This document shows, piece after piece, positions 1 to 8,483 of a stretch of DNA of 64,000 nucleotides (position 1 is the first letter of the stretch; each line of letters opens with the position of its first letter). Origin of the DNA: Fusobacterium necrogenes (GTDB taxonomy: Bacteria; Fusobacteriota; Fusobacteriia; Fusobacteriales; Fusobacteriaceae). The position numbers were made by a program, and so were the translations under genes. The notes below the pieces were generated by a model. The model was not told the origin of the DNA and did not search any database. It was given only the letters and a program-made list of their open reading frames with translations. Where the stretch lies: assembly GCF_900450765.1 (NCBI RefSeq), contig NZ_UGGU01000003.1, forward strand, positions 62,001 to 126,000. The letters run 5' to 3'.

Positions 1-714
1 AAGAAGCTTCTTTATATCTTCACAGTTATTATTGTAAATATGTATTGTTTCAGTTAGAATTTTTTTACCATTGACCATATTTTGATAAGAAGTATTATCT
101 TTTTTTAATGAAGATTTTTCTTCTCTATTAAAGAACTTATTTTCCCTTTTCATAGTGATATTTATAGATTTATTCATTTCTGTTAAATCTATTAGATCAA
201 TAATAGGAAAATAGCCTTCTTTTTCAAATTTTACAATATATACAGCTGGATCTATATCATTTAGTAAAAAGTAACCATCATAAGTTGAGAATACAGGCTG
301 AGAAAAGCTATTTATTAGAGTTATTTTCACTCTTTCAAGTCCTTTTTTTGATTCTTCAGATTCCACACGACCAGAGAAGATAAAATTATTATTTTCTCCT
401 CTTTTACTTAAAATAAAGATTTGACCACTTTTAGAAAGTTTAAGATTATAGAGTTGAATAAATGTATTGAGTATATCTTCTAATGAGATATCAGCAGGAA
501 AATAGGTGTTTAAAATAATATCTTTTATCTCATCACTTGGGATTATAGCTACTTTACTTTCTTGACTGATAATATTAAGAGTTTCTCCTAAAGTCATATT
601 TTGTAAATTTAATTCATAAGTGATGTGATTTTTAAGTTTTGTATGATCAAATTGTCCATAACTATTATAACAAATAAAAAAAATTATTAAAAGTATAAGA
701 TTTTTTTTTCTCAT
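1..714 (-). CDS. Secretin-like outer-membrane channel protein, N-terminal part (runs off the window)
   Basis: The first 238 residues of a GspD/PilQ-type protein, open at the left edge. Residues 1-20 form a signal peptide (MRKKNLILLIIFF...). About 25-105 resemble the secretin/TonB short N-terminal (STN) domain, with a LGETLNIISQES stretch. About 115-185 look like a carboxypeptidase-regulatory beta-sandwich (FSGRVESEE...STYDGYFLLNDI...). That sandwich is unusual in a secretin and is discussed as a finding. The channel-forming C-terminal domain would lie beyond base 1, so the secretin call rests on the STN domain and on being the last visible gene of a secretion operon. A TonB-dependent or other STN protein is the alternative. 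The ATG at 714 lies 10 bases after the upstream gene. Confidence 0.6.
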   Translation of the reverse strand, partial: MRKKNLILLIIFFICYNSYGQFDHTKLKNHITYELNLQNMTLGETLNIISQESKVAIIPSDEIKDIILNTYFPADISLEDILNTFIQLYNLKLSKSGQIFILSKRGENNNFIFSGRVESEESKKGLERVKITLINSFSQPVFSTYDGYFLLNDIDPAVYIVKFEKEGYFPIIDLIDLTEMNKSINITMKRENKFFNREEKSSLKKDNTSYQNMVNGKKILTETIHIYNNNCEDIKKLL

Positions 715-724
715 AAAATCTCCC

Positions 725-1510
725 CTAATTTTCAAGTAGTTGTAAAAAAGGGGAGTTGTTTTTAAGAATAATCTTATATCTTAAATTATTGAGTATAACT
801 TCCTCACCCTCATAAAAAATATTTTTACTACCATCTTTATAATTTAGTATTATATAGTTTTTTTTATTAAAGCTTAAATATTTAATATTAGATATTTTTT
901 TATTGCTTAGTTTTGAAATTGTTATAAGTGAGTCTTGATTAATTTCTTGTTCTATTGTATTAAGTACATTAGAAGATATTTTTGTAATAATTTTTCCTCT
1001 AGGAGTAAAGGATATTTTTGTAATACTATCACTAAAAGAAATTTTTTTCTTGTTTTTTTCTAGTTCTTCAAGAAATGATAAGATATCTTTATCTTCACCT
1101 TCTATTATATAAGGTATGTAAATTTTATTGCTGTTATTTACCTTTTCAACCCTACCAATAGTGTTAATAATTAAATGATGAGAGTTAGCTTTTTCGCTTA
1201 TAAATTTCTCAAGGCTACTTATATTTTTAAAACTTTTATTTTTTTCAATCTTTTCAATATTATTTTGAGAAATCTTTAGCTGTTCAAGATTTTCTAATAA
1301 TTTATTGTATCTTTGGGTACTAGCTTGTTTTGTTTTTTGCTCTTTTTTAATTTTAATTTGAAGAGATTTTAAAGCTTCTACTTTTCCTTTATAATCTTTA
1401 AAAGGTAAAAATATTAAGCTATACATAATAAAACCAGCAATAAAGATAGAAATAAACAAAAGAATCTGAGCTTTATATTCATGATAATTAAAATTCTTCA
1501 AGGATATCAT
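725..1510 (-). CDS. GspM/PilO-like inner-membrane assembly protein with a C-terminal beta domain
   Basis: This 261-residue bitopic protein has a short cytoplasmic N-terminus and one membrane segment at about 16-34 (ILLFISIFIAGFIMYSLIF). A coiled coil at about 40-90 follows, then an alpha/beta domain typical of PilO/GspM proteins, which bridge the cytoplasmic ring and the secretin. The last 55 residues (SFNKKNYIILNYKDGS...) resemble a GspC/PilP-type beta domain, so one protein may do the work of two. The start overlaps the upstream GspL-like gene by 23 bases, which implies translational coupling. Family membership is inferred from architecture and operon place, since these proteins are poorly conserved in sequence. 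Confidence 0.6.
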   Translation of the reverse strand: MISLKNFNYHEYKAQILLFISIFIAGFIMYSLIFLPFKDYKGKVEALKSLQIKIKKEQKTKQASTQRYNKLLENLEQLKISQNNIEKIEKNKSFKNISSLEKFISEKANSHHLIINTIGRVEKVNNSNKIYIPYIIEGEDKDILSFLEELEKNKKKISFSDSITKISFTPRGKIITKISSNVLNTIEQEINQDSLITISKLSNKKISNIKYLSFNKKNYIILNYKDGSKNIFYEGEEVILNNLRYKIILKNNSPFLQLLEN

Positions 1511-2648
1511 TTGTCACCTCTATATCTATATTAAACTCATAACTATCATTTTTGAGTTTAATATAGTCATGATTAAATTTTTTAAAAAGTTTATTTTGGA
1601 GAATACTGTTTTGAAATTTATAAATTGCATCTTCAGAGTTAGAAATACCTTGAAGATTAATAATACCATCGCCGTATTCAAAATTAGTAAGTTCTAAATT
1701 TTCATTTTGAGATATAGAAGTCAGAATTTTATGAAGTTTTATTTGATTAAAATATTTTACTTTACTATTTTTTTTGATATTTCTGATCTCTTCTTCTAAT
1801 TTTAATATTTCATCTCTAATTTTTAGATTTTTTTCGTGGATTGAAGAAAAATTTTCTTGATAAGTATAAATTTTGTTGTCAATTGTTTGTCTTAGAAAAT
1901 ATAGTGTGAAAAATAAAATTGAAGATATAATTATAATAAGTGAGATAATGAAAGTAGAAATTTTTAAATTTTTTTTATAATTTTCTTCTAAGATATATTC
2001 GTTAGGAATAAAATTAAAATCAGTTTTTAAAGTTAGTGGATATTCTCTCCAATCTTTGACTTTTAAATTTGGAAAGTATTTAATTATTTCTTTTTGAGCT
2101 TCATAAACAAAGCTTTCACCTTTGAGATTTTCTTCTAGATACTTAGGAAAAGACAATAGTTCATCCTTTTCAAATTCACTTTCTTGAAAATTGACCAATT
2201 TATTTTCTAAAAAGTAATAGAGTCTATATTTTTCATCTTCTATTTCTACATATGTTTTTTCTATATTGTTTTTATTAAAAAGCTCTAATAAAAAGAGTGG
2301 ATATATTCCTAAAAGAGTTATATTTTTTTCTTTTAAATTATCTAGAAGAGTATAAATTTTATCCTTCTCTATTGTAATAAAAAGTATCTTTTCTAAATTA
2401 TTTTCTATTTTTAAGCTTAACTCTTTTTCTAAATAGTAGAGTTCATCATAATCTTCAAAGATATTTTCAAGTTTTTCTATTATTTCAAATTCTCTTTCTC
2501 TTTTATCTATATCTTTAGAAAAGATCATAGGAATGATATGGAAAAAATTACTATCTAGTATAAGAATTCCTTCCTGATAATTTTCAATCTCATCTAAAGT
2601 AAAAAAATTAATTTTCTTTTTTGTTAGAAATTTATCAATTATTTTCAA
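1488..2648 (-). CDS. GspL-like (PilM-PilN fusion type) assembly protein
   Basis: This protein has 386 residues. The first ~215 form a cytoplasmic domain that by position would match the actin-like part of GspL or PilM. One membrane helix follows at about 229-253 (ISTFIISLIIIISSILFF), then a coiled coil (about 255-300) and a small periplasmic ferredoxin-like end, as in PilN. Such proteins recruit the secretion ATPase to the inner membrane. The likely start is TTG at 2648, with AAGGAG about 14 bases upstream, and it overlaps the preceding gene by 14 bases. Sequence identity to known GspL is not obvious by eye, so the call rests on topology and gene order. Confidence 0.6.
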   Translation of the reverse strand: MKIIDKFLTKKKINFFTLDEIENYQEGILILDSNFFHIIPMIFSKDIDKREREFEIIEKLENIFEDYDELYYLEKELSLKIENNLEKILFITIEKDKIYTLLDNLKEKNITLLGIYPLFLLELFNKNNIEKTYVEIEDEKYRLYYFLENKLVNFQESEFEKDELLSFPKYLEENLKGESFVYEAQKEIIKYFPNLKVKDWREYPLTLKTDFNFIPNEYILEENYKKNLKISTFIISLIIIISSILFFTLYFLRQTIDNKIYTYQENFSSIHEKNLKIRDEILKLEEEIRNIKKNSKVKYFNQIKLHKILTSISQNENLELTNFEYGDGIINLQGISNSEDAIYKFQNSILQNKLFKKFNHDYIKLKNDSYEFNIDIEVTNDILEEF

Positions 2649-3231
2649 TGTTAACCACGAACTCCTTTAAAGTTTCTAAATTAGGATTAAGAGGGTTTTT
2701 ATTTCCTTTTTCATAAAGTAAATCTATTTTAGCTAAGAAGGAAATAAGAGTATTATCTTCAGGATTAGAGAGAGTTTTTTTCATCTCTATAGTAACTGTA
2801 TTAATTGTATATGGATTAGAATAAAGATTAATTAGAATAATTTCTTTAAAGTTTACCTTACCGCTATCACTGAATTTATAACAAATTTTTCCATTAAATC
2901 TTAGCCTGTAAAGAAAATATCTATTTTTACTGTAGTTATTATCGTTATTTCCAAACCAAATTCTTGTATATTTCTCATCAATACCTATATACTCAGCTGC
3001 ATTTTCGTAACTTCCAGAAGAAAGAATTTGATCTATTTTATGTAATTCATCGTAGATAAGTATCCTCAAATTGTGAAGTTCAGAGTCTATTTGTATAGTA
3101 GAAAAGTGAGAAGACAATCTTTCTCCTTTTCTAAAAATAATCTTGTAGCCAATCAAAAAATTCCAAGATAAAAAAATAGTAAGTAAGAGTGTACTAAGCA
3201 GTATAAAAGCTTTATTTTTTGAAGTTTTCAT
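2635..3231 (-). CDS. GspK/PilX-like minor pseudopilin
   Basis: A 198-residue protein with a prepilin-like N-terminus: a short basic leader (MKTSKNKA), then FILLSTLLLTIFL and a membrane helix. Cleavage after Ala would leave Phe at +1, but +5 is Ser instead of Glu. Loss of Glu5 is characteristic of GspK, the tip pseudopilin. Its place after two other minor pseudopilins and before the GspL-like gene fits the usual H-I-J-K-L-M order. The remainder is a charged soluble domain I do not recognise. It overlaps the gene before it by 20 bases and the gene after it by 14. Confidence 0.6.
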   Translation of the reverse strand: MKTSKNKAFILLSTLLLTIFLSWNFLIGYKIIFRKGERLSSHFSTIQIDSELHNLRILIYDELHKIDQILSSGSYENAAEYIGIDEKYTRIWFGNNDNNYSKNRYFLYRLRFNGKICYKFSDSGKVNFKEIILINLYSNPYTINTVTIEMKKTLSNPEDNTLISFLAKIDLLYEKGNKNPLNPNLETLKEFVVNIENN

Positions 3232-3799
3232 ATCCTTTTAAACTCCTAACTTTTGATAGATCATTATTCAAAATTTCTATATTGATAATAATGCCAGTAG
3301 TAGTTTTTTCAAAATAACCATGAATATTGTCAGCAATAGAGTTACTATTTTCAACATAAACAATATTATTGTAATTTTTACACTCAATAACTTGTAATTT
3401 TCCAAGATAGAATCTAAATATGACAAAAAAATAAAAAATATTTTTTCCATCACTTGTTGGTAATTCTAAAAAAAGTGTATTTCCCCTATTTGTTTTTTTC
3501 TTGAAAAAATCTTCAGTTAATCCAAGTTGAATTTCTTTATTATAATTTAACACTATAGCAGCATTTTCTAGATATTCCTTACCAATGTAGTTTATTGGCG
3601 CTATTTGGCTATTATCAATACTTTTTTCTATAAGTGATAAGAGTTTTACCGTATCTTTTTCAAAAAGACTTTGATTCATGAGAGAAGTACTTAGATCGTT
3701 AGAGATTTTTAAAAGTGGAAAAATTAATGCAGAAAATATACTTAGAAGACCTAAAGTAAAGATTACTTCTAAAAGTGAAAATCCACGATTTTTTTTCAT
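3212..3799 (-). CDS. Minor pseudopilin (type IV prepilin N-terminus)
   Basis: This 195-residue protein opens with MKKNRG|FSLLEVIFTLGLL, a textbook prepilin peptidase site: basic leader, Gly at -1, Phe at +1 and Glu at +5, followed by the hydrophobic assembly helix. The rest is a globular domain with no recognised motif; size and place suggest a GspJ-type minor pseudopilin. ATG 3799 is chosen because GGTGATTT lies just upstream and it gives the standard short leader; an in-frame start 12 bases earlier would lengthen the leader. It would be processed by the peptidase encoded at 4230-4661. Confidence 0.75.
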   Translation of the reverse strand: MKKNRGFSLLEVIFTLGLLSIFSALIFPLLKISNDLSTSLMNQSLFEKDTVKLLSLIEKSIDNSQIAPINYIGKEYLENAAIVLNYNKEIQLGLTEDFFKKKTNRGNTLFLELPTSDGKNIFYFFVIFRFYLGKLQVIECKNYNNIVYVENSNSIADNIHGYFEKTTTGIIINIEILNNDLSKVRSLKGYENFKK

Positions 3800-3804
3800 A
3801 AAAA

Positions 3805-4227
3805 TCACCATTTATTAACTAAATTCTCGCTTTTAAAACTTTTATTATTATTAATATACATAAAGTTTATTTTTAAATACTCATATTTTTCAATTTCATC
3901 ATGATAGTAAACTTTTGAGATCTCTAATTCTAATTTTGACTCCTTATCTAGCTGATAGGGAAGAAAGAAATTTTTGGTAATATTATCTTTTCCAAAAGTT
4001 TCAAAATTATATTCTTTCTTTCCAATTGAATTTTCTAAAAGTTCAAACTCTTGGACTAGTAGTTGCTTTTCAATAGCTTTAAAATTATAAAAACTTTTTT
4101 CTAAAGAAATGTATCTCCTATTGCTAGAGAATGAAAAGTGAATGTATTTTATCAATGGAAAAATACTTATAAAAAAAAGTGCAATAGATATAACTATTTC
4201 AATAAAACTTAGACCTTTATTTTTCAT
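3805..4227 (-). CDS. Minor pseudopilin (type IV prepilin N-terminus)
   Basis: A 140-residue protein beginning MKNKG|LSFIEIVISIALFFISIF: a short basic leader, Gly at -1 and Glu at +5, then a long hydrophobic helix. This is a class III prepilin signal, though +1 is Leu rather than the usual Phe. The short C-terminal domain fits a GspI-sized minor pseudopilin. The ATG at 4227 follows GAGGTAATT and overlaps nothing; the stop is 5 bases before the next pseudopilin's start. The exact paralogue (H, I or J) cannot be settled by eye. Confidence 0.72.
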   Translation of the reverse strand: MKNKGLSFIEIVISIALFFISIFPLIKYIHFSFSSNRRYISLEKSFYNFKAIEKQLLVQEFELLENSIGKKEYNFETFGKDNITKNFFLPYQLDKESKLELEISKVYYHDEIEKYEYLKINFMYINNNKSFKSENLVNKW

Positions 4228-4229
4228 AA

Positions 4230-4661
4230 TTACCTCAACCAAATAAAAAGGAAAGCAAGAATTAAAAATGGAGAAAAAGGAATTTCTCTTTTTTTTCTTT
4301 TACTAATAAAAAATATTATTCCAACAAATGAAGCTGTGGTAAAAGAGATGAGGTAGTAAAGATAAAGGTCGAAAAAGTTAGTATAACCTAGGATATATCC
4401 TAGAGATAACAAAAGCTTTATATCACCAAAACCAAAAATCTCTTTGTTTAAAATGTCAGAAAGGTATCCATAAAGTAATAGTAATGGAAGTGTATATAAA
4501 CCCATACCTATAATACTATTTTCTATAATTTCGTAATCAAATTTTTTTAAAAATATTCCTACTATAAGTAAAGAAAAATTTAAAAAATTTGGGATATAGA
4601 GTTTTTTAATATCTATAAATATAATAAAAAAAAGTATAATAAAAATTAGTATTCTGTCCAT
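4230..4661 (-). CDS. Prepilin peptidase, catalytic domain only (A24 family)
   Basis: This 143-residue polytopic membrane protein carries the two aspartates of the A24 aspartic peptidases: Asp17 in FIDIKKLYIPN and Asp80 in the GFGDIK motif. It cuts the leader from the pseudopilins encoded around it. The bifunctional PilD/GspO enzymes are about 250-290 residues and carry an N-terminal cysteine-rich domain and methylase region; here only the catalytic half is present, so the protein may not N-methylate its substrates. It overlaps the end of the major pseudopilin gene by 16 bases. Confidence 0.85.
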   Translation of the reverse strand: MDRILIFIILFFIIFIDIKKLYIPNFLNFSLLIVGIFLKKFDYEIIENSIIGMGLYTLPLLLLYGYLSDILNKEIFGFGDIKLLLSLGYILGYTNFFDLYLYYLISFTTASFVGIIFFISKRKKREIPFSPFLILAFLFIWLR

Positions 4662-5143
4662 TTATTTCCTTTTGTATCATACTCTTTATTTTCAGCTGGT
4701 TGAAACCAAATGTATATTCCATCACTTCCACTAGAATCTGTTATATTTGGGTTTTTAAATGTGAGTCCAATAGTTCCGCCGTAGTTTATAGTTTCTTCAA
4801 CTTGAGAATTATCAGGATTTGTAGTTCTACTTCCTCCTATTTCTAGGTTTCCATCTTCTATCTCTTTAAAAGTTTTTTCATCAAGATATGGTTCAAGTTT
4901 TTTTAGAGCTTCTATAGTTGTAGATCCTTCTTCGGGAGTGCCAGTAACATTAGCTGGAGACTCTCCAGTTTCTATAAAATAGAGCTCGCTAGCTGTCCGT
5001 AAAGTGCCTAGGATGGCTATGGCTTTTGTATCTCTTCCAATAGCTATCTGTTTACGCAGTTTTGGAACACCTATACTTGCCATAATTCCAATAAGTGCAA
5101 TAGCAACAGTGACTTCAATTAAACTGAAACCTTTGTTTTTCAT
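4646..5143 (-). CDS. gspG: Major pseudopilin, GspG-like
   Basis: This 165-residue protein opens MKNKG|FSLIEVTVAIALIGIMA, a perfect class III prepilin signal with Phe+1 and Glu+5. The following region (RDTKAIAILGTLRTASELYF...) has the GspG pattern of a long N-terminal helix, and a loop with T-G-T-P-E-E residues and a C-terminal sheet follow. As the major subunit it would form the pseudopilus piston or pilus fibre. The start has GGGGGAA upstream. It sits between the platform gene (gspF) and the peptidase. A type IVa major pilin is the alternative; length and C-terminus fit GspG slightly better. Confidence 0.8.
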   Translation of the reverse strand: MKNKGFSLIEVTVAIALIGIMASIGVPKLRKQIAIGRDTKAIAILGTLRTASELYFIETGESPANVTGTPEEGSTTIEALKKLEPYLDEKTFKEIEDGNLEIGGSRTTNPDNSQVEETINYGGTIGLTFKNPNITDSSGSDGIYIWFQPAENKEYDTKGNKWTEY

Positions 5144-5157
5144 AAAAAAATTCCCCC

Positions 5158-6324
5158 TTATATTATGATTTCTGAAATATTAAATATAGGTAAATAAATA
5201 GCTAAAATTATTATTCCTATAATAATTCCTAAAGTTAGAAGTAAGATAGGTTGTAAAAATGTTGTAAGTTTGAAGAGATAGGCTTCTAACTCTTTTTGCT
5301 CAATAAAAGATATGGAAGCAAAAGCATCACTTAGCTTTCCAGTTTTTTCTCCTACAGAAATAATATCTAACTGATTACTATTGAGTAAAGAACTTAAAGA
5401 AAATGCCTCTTCAATAGAATTCCCAACTTTAATTTTGGATTGAATTTCTTGTAATTCATATTGTAAAAAAATATAGGGTGTAGCTTTTTTTAAACTTTCT
5501 AAGATATCAATAATATTAATTCCAACTTCACTCATTATAGAAAAATTTTGTGTAAGATTAATAAGTAAACTTTTTTTTATAATTTTTCCATAGAGTGGGA
5601 ATTTCAATTTCAAATTTTGAGATTTTTCTAATGAAATTTTTTTAAAAAATAAAATAATTCCAGTTATAAGAAAAAATATAATAAGTAAAATGTAGAGGAT
5701 ATTTTCACTGAGAAAAATTATAAATTCAGTAAGTAAAGGTAATTTTGTATTTGTATTTTTGAATAACGAGATAAAGCTAGGAAAAACAAAGATAAGCATA
5801 AAAAATAATAGAAGTATGGCAAATACAAAAACAATACTAGGGTAGAGCATTGCTTCTTTGATATCTCGTTTAATTTTTTCTTTTAAAATTATATTTTCAC
5901 ATATCTTATCTAGATTTTTTAAAAGTTGACCAGATTCTTCTCCGACTAATAAAAGATTGAGATAGGTATCCCCAAAGACATCCCTATATTCTAAAAAAGC
6001 GAGATAAATATTTTTTCCATTTAAAATTTTATTTTTAATATCATTTATGATACTAGAAAATATATTATTTTTTTCTTGAGAGCTTAAAATATCTAAAACT
6101 GTTGAGATAGTTAGTCCACTTTCTAACAAAGTTTTAAAATTTTTTGTAAAATTTAGAATATCACTTTGCAAAATCTTGTATTTTGGTGTAATTATTTTAT
6201 AAGATATGAGAATTAATTTATTTTTTTTAAGATAATTATGAAAATCTTTTGATGAGTCAAATCCAATTAAATAAGAGAGTTTTTTTCTTTGGCTATCATA
6301 AACTTTAAAGGAGTAAAATTTCAT
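5158..6324 (-). CDS. gspF: Inner-membrane platform protein GspF/PilC
   Basis: About 388 residues with the GspF layout: two similar cytoplasmic helical domains, each followed by membrane helices. The first half has LTISTVLDILSSQE and the second VGINIIDILESLKKATPY, the repeated T2SSF domain. Hydrophobic segments lie at about 165-195, 205-230 and near the C-terminus (LLLTLGIIIGIIILAIYLPIF). The protein couples the ATPase to pseudopilin assembly. ATG 6324 overlaps the end of gspE by four bases; a GTG at 6333 is also possible. Confidence 0.88.
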   Translation of the reverse strand: MKFYSFKVYDSQRKKLSYLIGFDSSKDFHNYLKKNKLILISYKIITPKYKILQSDILNFTKNFKTLLESGLTISTVLDILSSQEKNNIFSSIINDIKNKILNGKNIYLAFLEYRDVFGDTYLNLLLVGEESGQLLKNLDKICENIILKEKIKRDIKEAMLYPSIVFVFAILLLFFMLIFVFPSFISLFKNTNTKLPLLTEFIIFLSENILYILLIIFFLITGIILFFKKISLEKSQNLKLKFPLYGKIIKKSLLINLTQNFSIMSEVGINIIDILESLKKATPYIFLQYELQEIQSKIKVGNSIEEAFSLSSLLNSNQLDIISVGEKTGKLSDAFASISFIEQKELEAYLFKLTTFLQPILLLTLGIIIGIIILAIYLPIFNISEIII

Positions 6325-6326
6325 AA

Positions 6327-7595
6327 TTAACACTGCCTTATAATCTCATCTAAAGAAGTTATTTTGTTTAGTGCTTTTTCTATCCCGTCTTCAATCAAAG
6401 TTTTGACTCCTTTTCTTTTAGTTAAATTTTGTAGATCTTGTAAAGAGATATTTTTTTCTAAAAGATTTCTTATCTCATTGTCAAATAAGAGCAATTCAAA
6501 GATAGCAATTCGTCCTTGATAACCAGTATACTTACATTTTTCACAGCCATTAGCTATATAGAAAACTTTATCTTTGAATGCATTTAAATCAACTTTTAAA
6601 AGCGAAAGTTTTGCTAAGAAGTCTTGATCGATAGTAAGGCAATGTGGACATAATCTTCTAACTAAACGCTGAGCTACTATTCCAATGATTGAAGTAGAAA
6701 CCATATATTTTTCAACTCCGATATTGAGTAGCCTAAATATTCCACTTATAGAATCATAAGTATGTAGTGTAGATAGAACTAGATGTCCTGTGAGAGCAGC
6801 TTTGACTGCTATTTCAGCTGTTTCATAATCCCTTATTTCACCTATCATTAATATATCGGGATCTTGTCGAAGATAAGCTTTTAAGACAGTAGAAAAATCT
6901 CTACCAATTTCTTGGTTGTATTGGACCTGATTAATTCCCTCTATTTCATATTCAACTGGATCTTCAACAGTAGAAATATTAACTTGTCCATTATTTAATT
7001 TTTTTAATATGGAATATATAAAACTACTTTTACCGGAGCCAGTAGGTCCACAAGCTAAAATTATTCCATTTTTTTTATTAATGAGATTAGATATTTTATT
7101 GAAATTTTCTAGATTAAGACCTAGGTTTTCCAATTCGAAACTATAATTTTCTCTATCTAAAATTCTAATAACAGCTTTTTCACCGGTTATAAGTGGAACA
7201 GTAGAGACTCTAAAATCTATATTTTTTTCATCTATCTCCATTCTAAATTTTCCATCTTGAGGAAGTTTTCTTTCCGTAATATCAAGTTTAGAAATAATTT
7301 TTAATCTAGAAATTAAAGAAGAATGAAGAGAAGAGTCAATATTCATTTCTTCATGAAGAATCCCATCTATTCTATATCGAATTCTAGTTCTATCTTTTAA
7401 GGGCTCTATATGAATATCACTAGCTTTTTTCTCTACTCCAGAGAGAATAATAGCACTTAATCCTTTTACAACAATGGGATTATTAGATTCTAGTGAAGAA
7501 TCTATACTAAGTTCAGTAGAAAATTTTGATTTTTTACTATGGGAGCTCATCTCTTTGAAGATATCTTTAATTTTTTCTGAGCTATTTTTTATCAT
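6327..7595 (-). CDS. gspE: Secretion/pilus assembly ATPase GspE/PilB
   Basis: A 422-residue hexameric traffic ATPase. Visible motifs: Walker A GPTGSGKS (183-190), the Asp box beginning EDPVEYE (211), Walker B with DILMIGEIRD (247-256), the His box LSTLHTYD, and a tetracysteine zinc site C316/C319...C351/C354 as in GspE and PilB. PilB and GspE are usually 500-570 residues; here most of the N-terminal domain that binds GspL/PilM is missing and only ~60 residues precede the N2-like domain. No retraction ATPase (PilT) is visible in the window. The start overlaps the end of the upstream small gene by four bases. Confidence 0.92.
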   Translation of the reverse strand: MIKNSSEKIKDIFKEMSSHSKKSKFSTELSIDSSLESNNPIVVKGLSAIILSGVEKKASDIHIEPLKDRTRIRYRIDGILHEEMNIDSSLHSSLISRLKIISKLDITERKLPQDGKFRMEIDEKNIDFRVSTVPLITGEKAVIRILDRENYSFELENLGLNLENFNKISNLINKKNGIILACGPTGSGKSSFIYSILKKLNNGQVNISTVEDPVEYEIEGINQVQYNQEIGRDFSTVLKAYLRQDPDILMIGEIRDYETAEIAVKAALTGHLVLSTLHTYDSISGIFRLLNIGVEKYMVSTSIIGIVAQRLVRRLCPHCLTIDQDFLAKLSLLKVDLNAFKDKVFYIANGCEKCKYTGYQGRIAIFELLLFDNEIRNLLEKNISLQDLQNLTKRKGVKTLIEDGIEKALNKITSLDEIIRQC

Positions 7596-7771
7596 AATTT
7601 TTCACCTACAATAAAAAAAGTATTTGGATTTTCTTTGTTAGATAGTATGACATAGCTAGTATAATTATTTCCCTTTATAAAAATAGTAACTTTAACTATT
7701 TCTTGATCTAGGGATTTTGAAAAAATAAAATTTGGAATGAAGTAAAGAAGAAAAAATAGTATAAACTTCAT
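7592..7771 (-). CDS. Small exported protein of the secretion operon, unknown
   Basis: This 59-residue protein has a clear signal sequence or membrane anchor (MKFILFFLLYFIPNFIFSKS) and a ~40-residue beta-rich tail (VKVTIFIKGNNYTSYVILSN...). I do not recognise it. The tail resembles the short beta regions of PilP/GspC-type inner-membrane-to-secretin connectors, but that is only a suggestion from location. The start at 7771 is set by AAGGAGG ten bases ahead; a longer reading from 7810 lacks a comparable site. It overlaps gspE by four bases, so it is very probably translated with the system. Confidence 0.6.
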   Translation of the reverse strand: MKFILFFLLYFIPNFIFSKSLDQEIVKVTIFIKGNNYTSYVILSNKENPNTFFIVGEKL

Positions 7772-7773
7772 AT

Positions 7774-8325
7774 TTATTCCTCCTTCCACTTTGGATTTGC
7801 AGTAGTCCATTTATTATGAAAAAGTAAAATATTATCATATTTAGCTGTTTTATCATCAATATTTTTATACACATTGATTTGCATATATTTTATCAAATCA
7901 AAACCGTAAAATGAAATTCGATATTTTGCAATATTATCATAACCAAAGATATAAATACTAAAAGATGGAGTGATATTTCCATTTGAAGTAATCTTAGATT
8001 TGAACTTTACTTGTGTTTGCTTTTCAAAGATACTAATGTATTTTAATTTTCTAGGAAGATGAATGACTTCTTTATCTATAACACTCATCTTAGATATAGT
8101 AATCTTTTTTTTAAGGTAATCTAGTTCAATATCATAGCTTGTTCTACTGTTAAAAGCTTTAATAGCATAAGTAGTGAAAACTTCATAGATTTCTGTTTTA
8201 GCTTTTATCAACTCCTCTCTTTCTATAAGTTTTCTAAAATATATTAGACCAAAACTTAATAATAAAAGAACAAGACTTATTTGAAATAGCGTATCTATAA
8301 AATAAAACCCTTTTCTGTTTTTCAT
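7774..8325 (-). CDS. Pseudopilin-like protein, first gene of the secretion operon
   Basis: This 183-residue protein opens MKNRKG|FYFIDTLFQISLVLLLLSFG. The leader, Gly-1, Phe+1 and acidic +5 (Asp instead of Glu) fit a prepilin peptidase substrate. The rest is a soluble domain without recognisable motifs. A second Met/TTG codon lies one position upstream (8328); the ATG at 8325 is preferred. It is the promoter-proximal gene, separated from the others by the gspE/gspF pair, so it may be a specialised tip or adaptor subunit rather than part of the H-I-J-K cluster. Confidence 0.65.
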   Translation of the reverse strand: MKNRKGFYFIDTLFQISLVLLLLSFGLIYFRKLIEREELIKAKTEIYEVFTTYAIKAFNSRTSYDIELDYLKKKITISKMSVIDKEVIHLPRKLKYISIFEKQTQVKFKSKITSNGNITPSFSIYIFGYDNIAKYRISFYGFDLIKYMQINVYKNIDDKTAKYDNILLFHNKWTTANPKWKEE

Positions 8326-8344
8326 CAATTTTTATCTTGCTAAG

Positions 8345-8372
8345 AGTATACCATATTTTTTTCAATAATCAA
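8345..8372 (-). promoter_or_regulatory. Promoter of the secretion operon
   Basis: On the minus strand: TTGATT (8372-8367), a 16-base spacer, then TATACT (8350-8345) with TGG just before it, an extended -10. The start codon of the first pseudopilin is 20 bases further on. No other convincing promoter is seen inside the operon. Confidence 0.55.
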
Positions 8373-8483
8373 GAGTTATTGAGAGAGTTTTAACAATTTA
8401 TTTGTTACGGATTAGGAAAATAATAGAAAAAAAATGAAAAACAAGGTATAATATGGTGAAAAGTATTAAAAATGGAGGAAGTT

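Noticed and set aside
7692-7874. 60-residue minus-strand frame across the small exported protein and pseudopilin
   Set aside because: Shifted-frame overlap of two well supported genes with their own ribosome sites.
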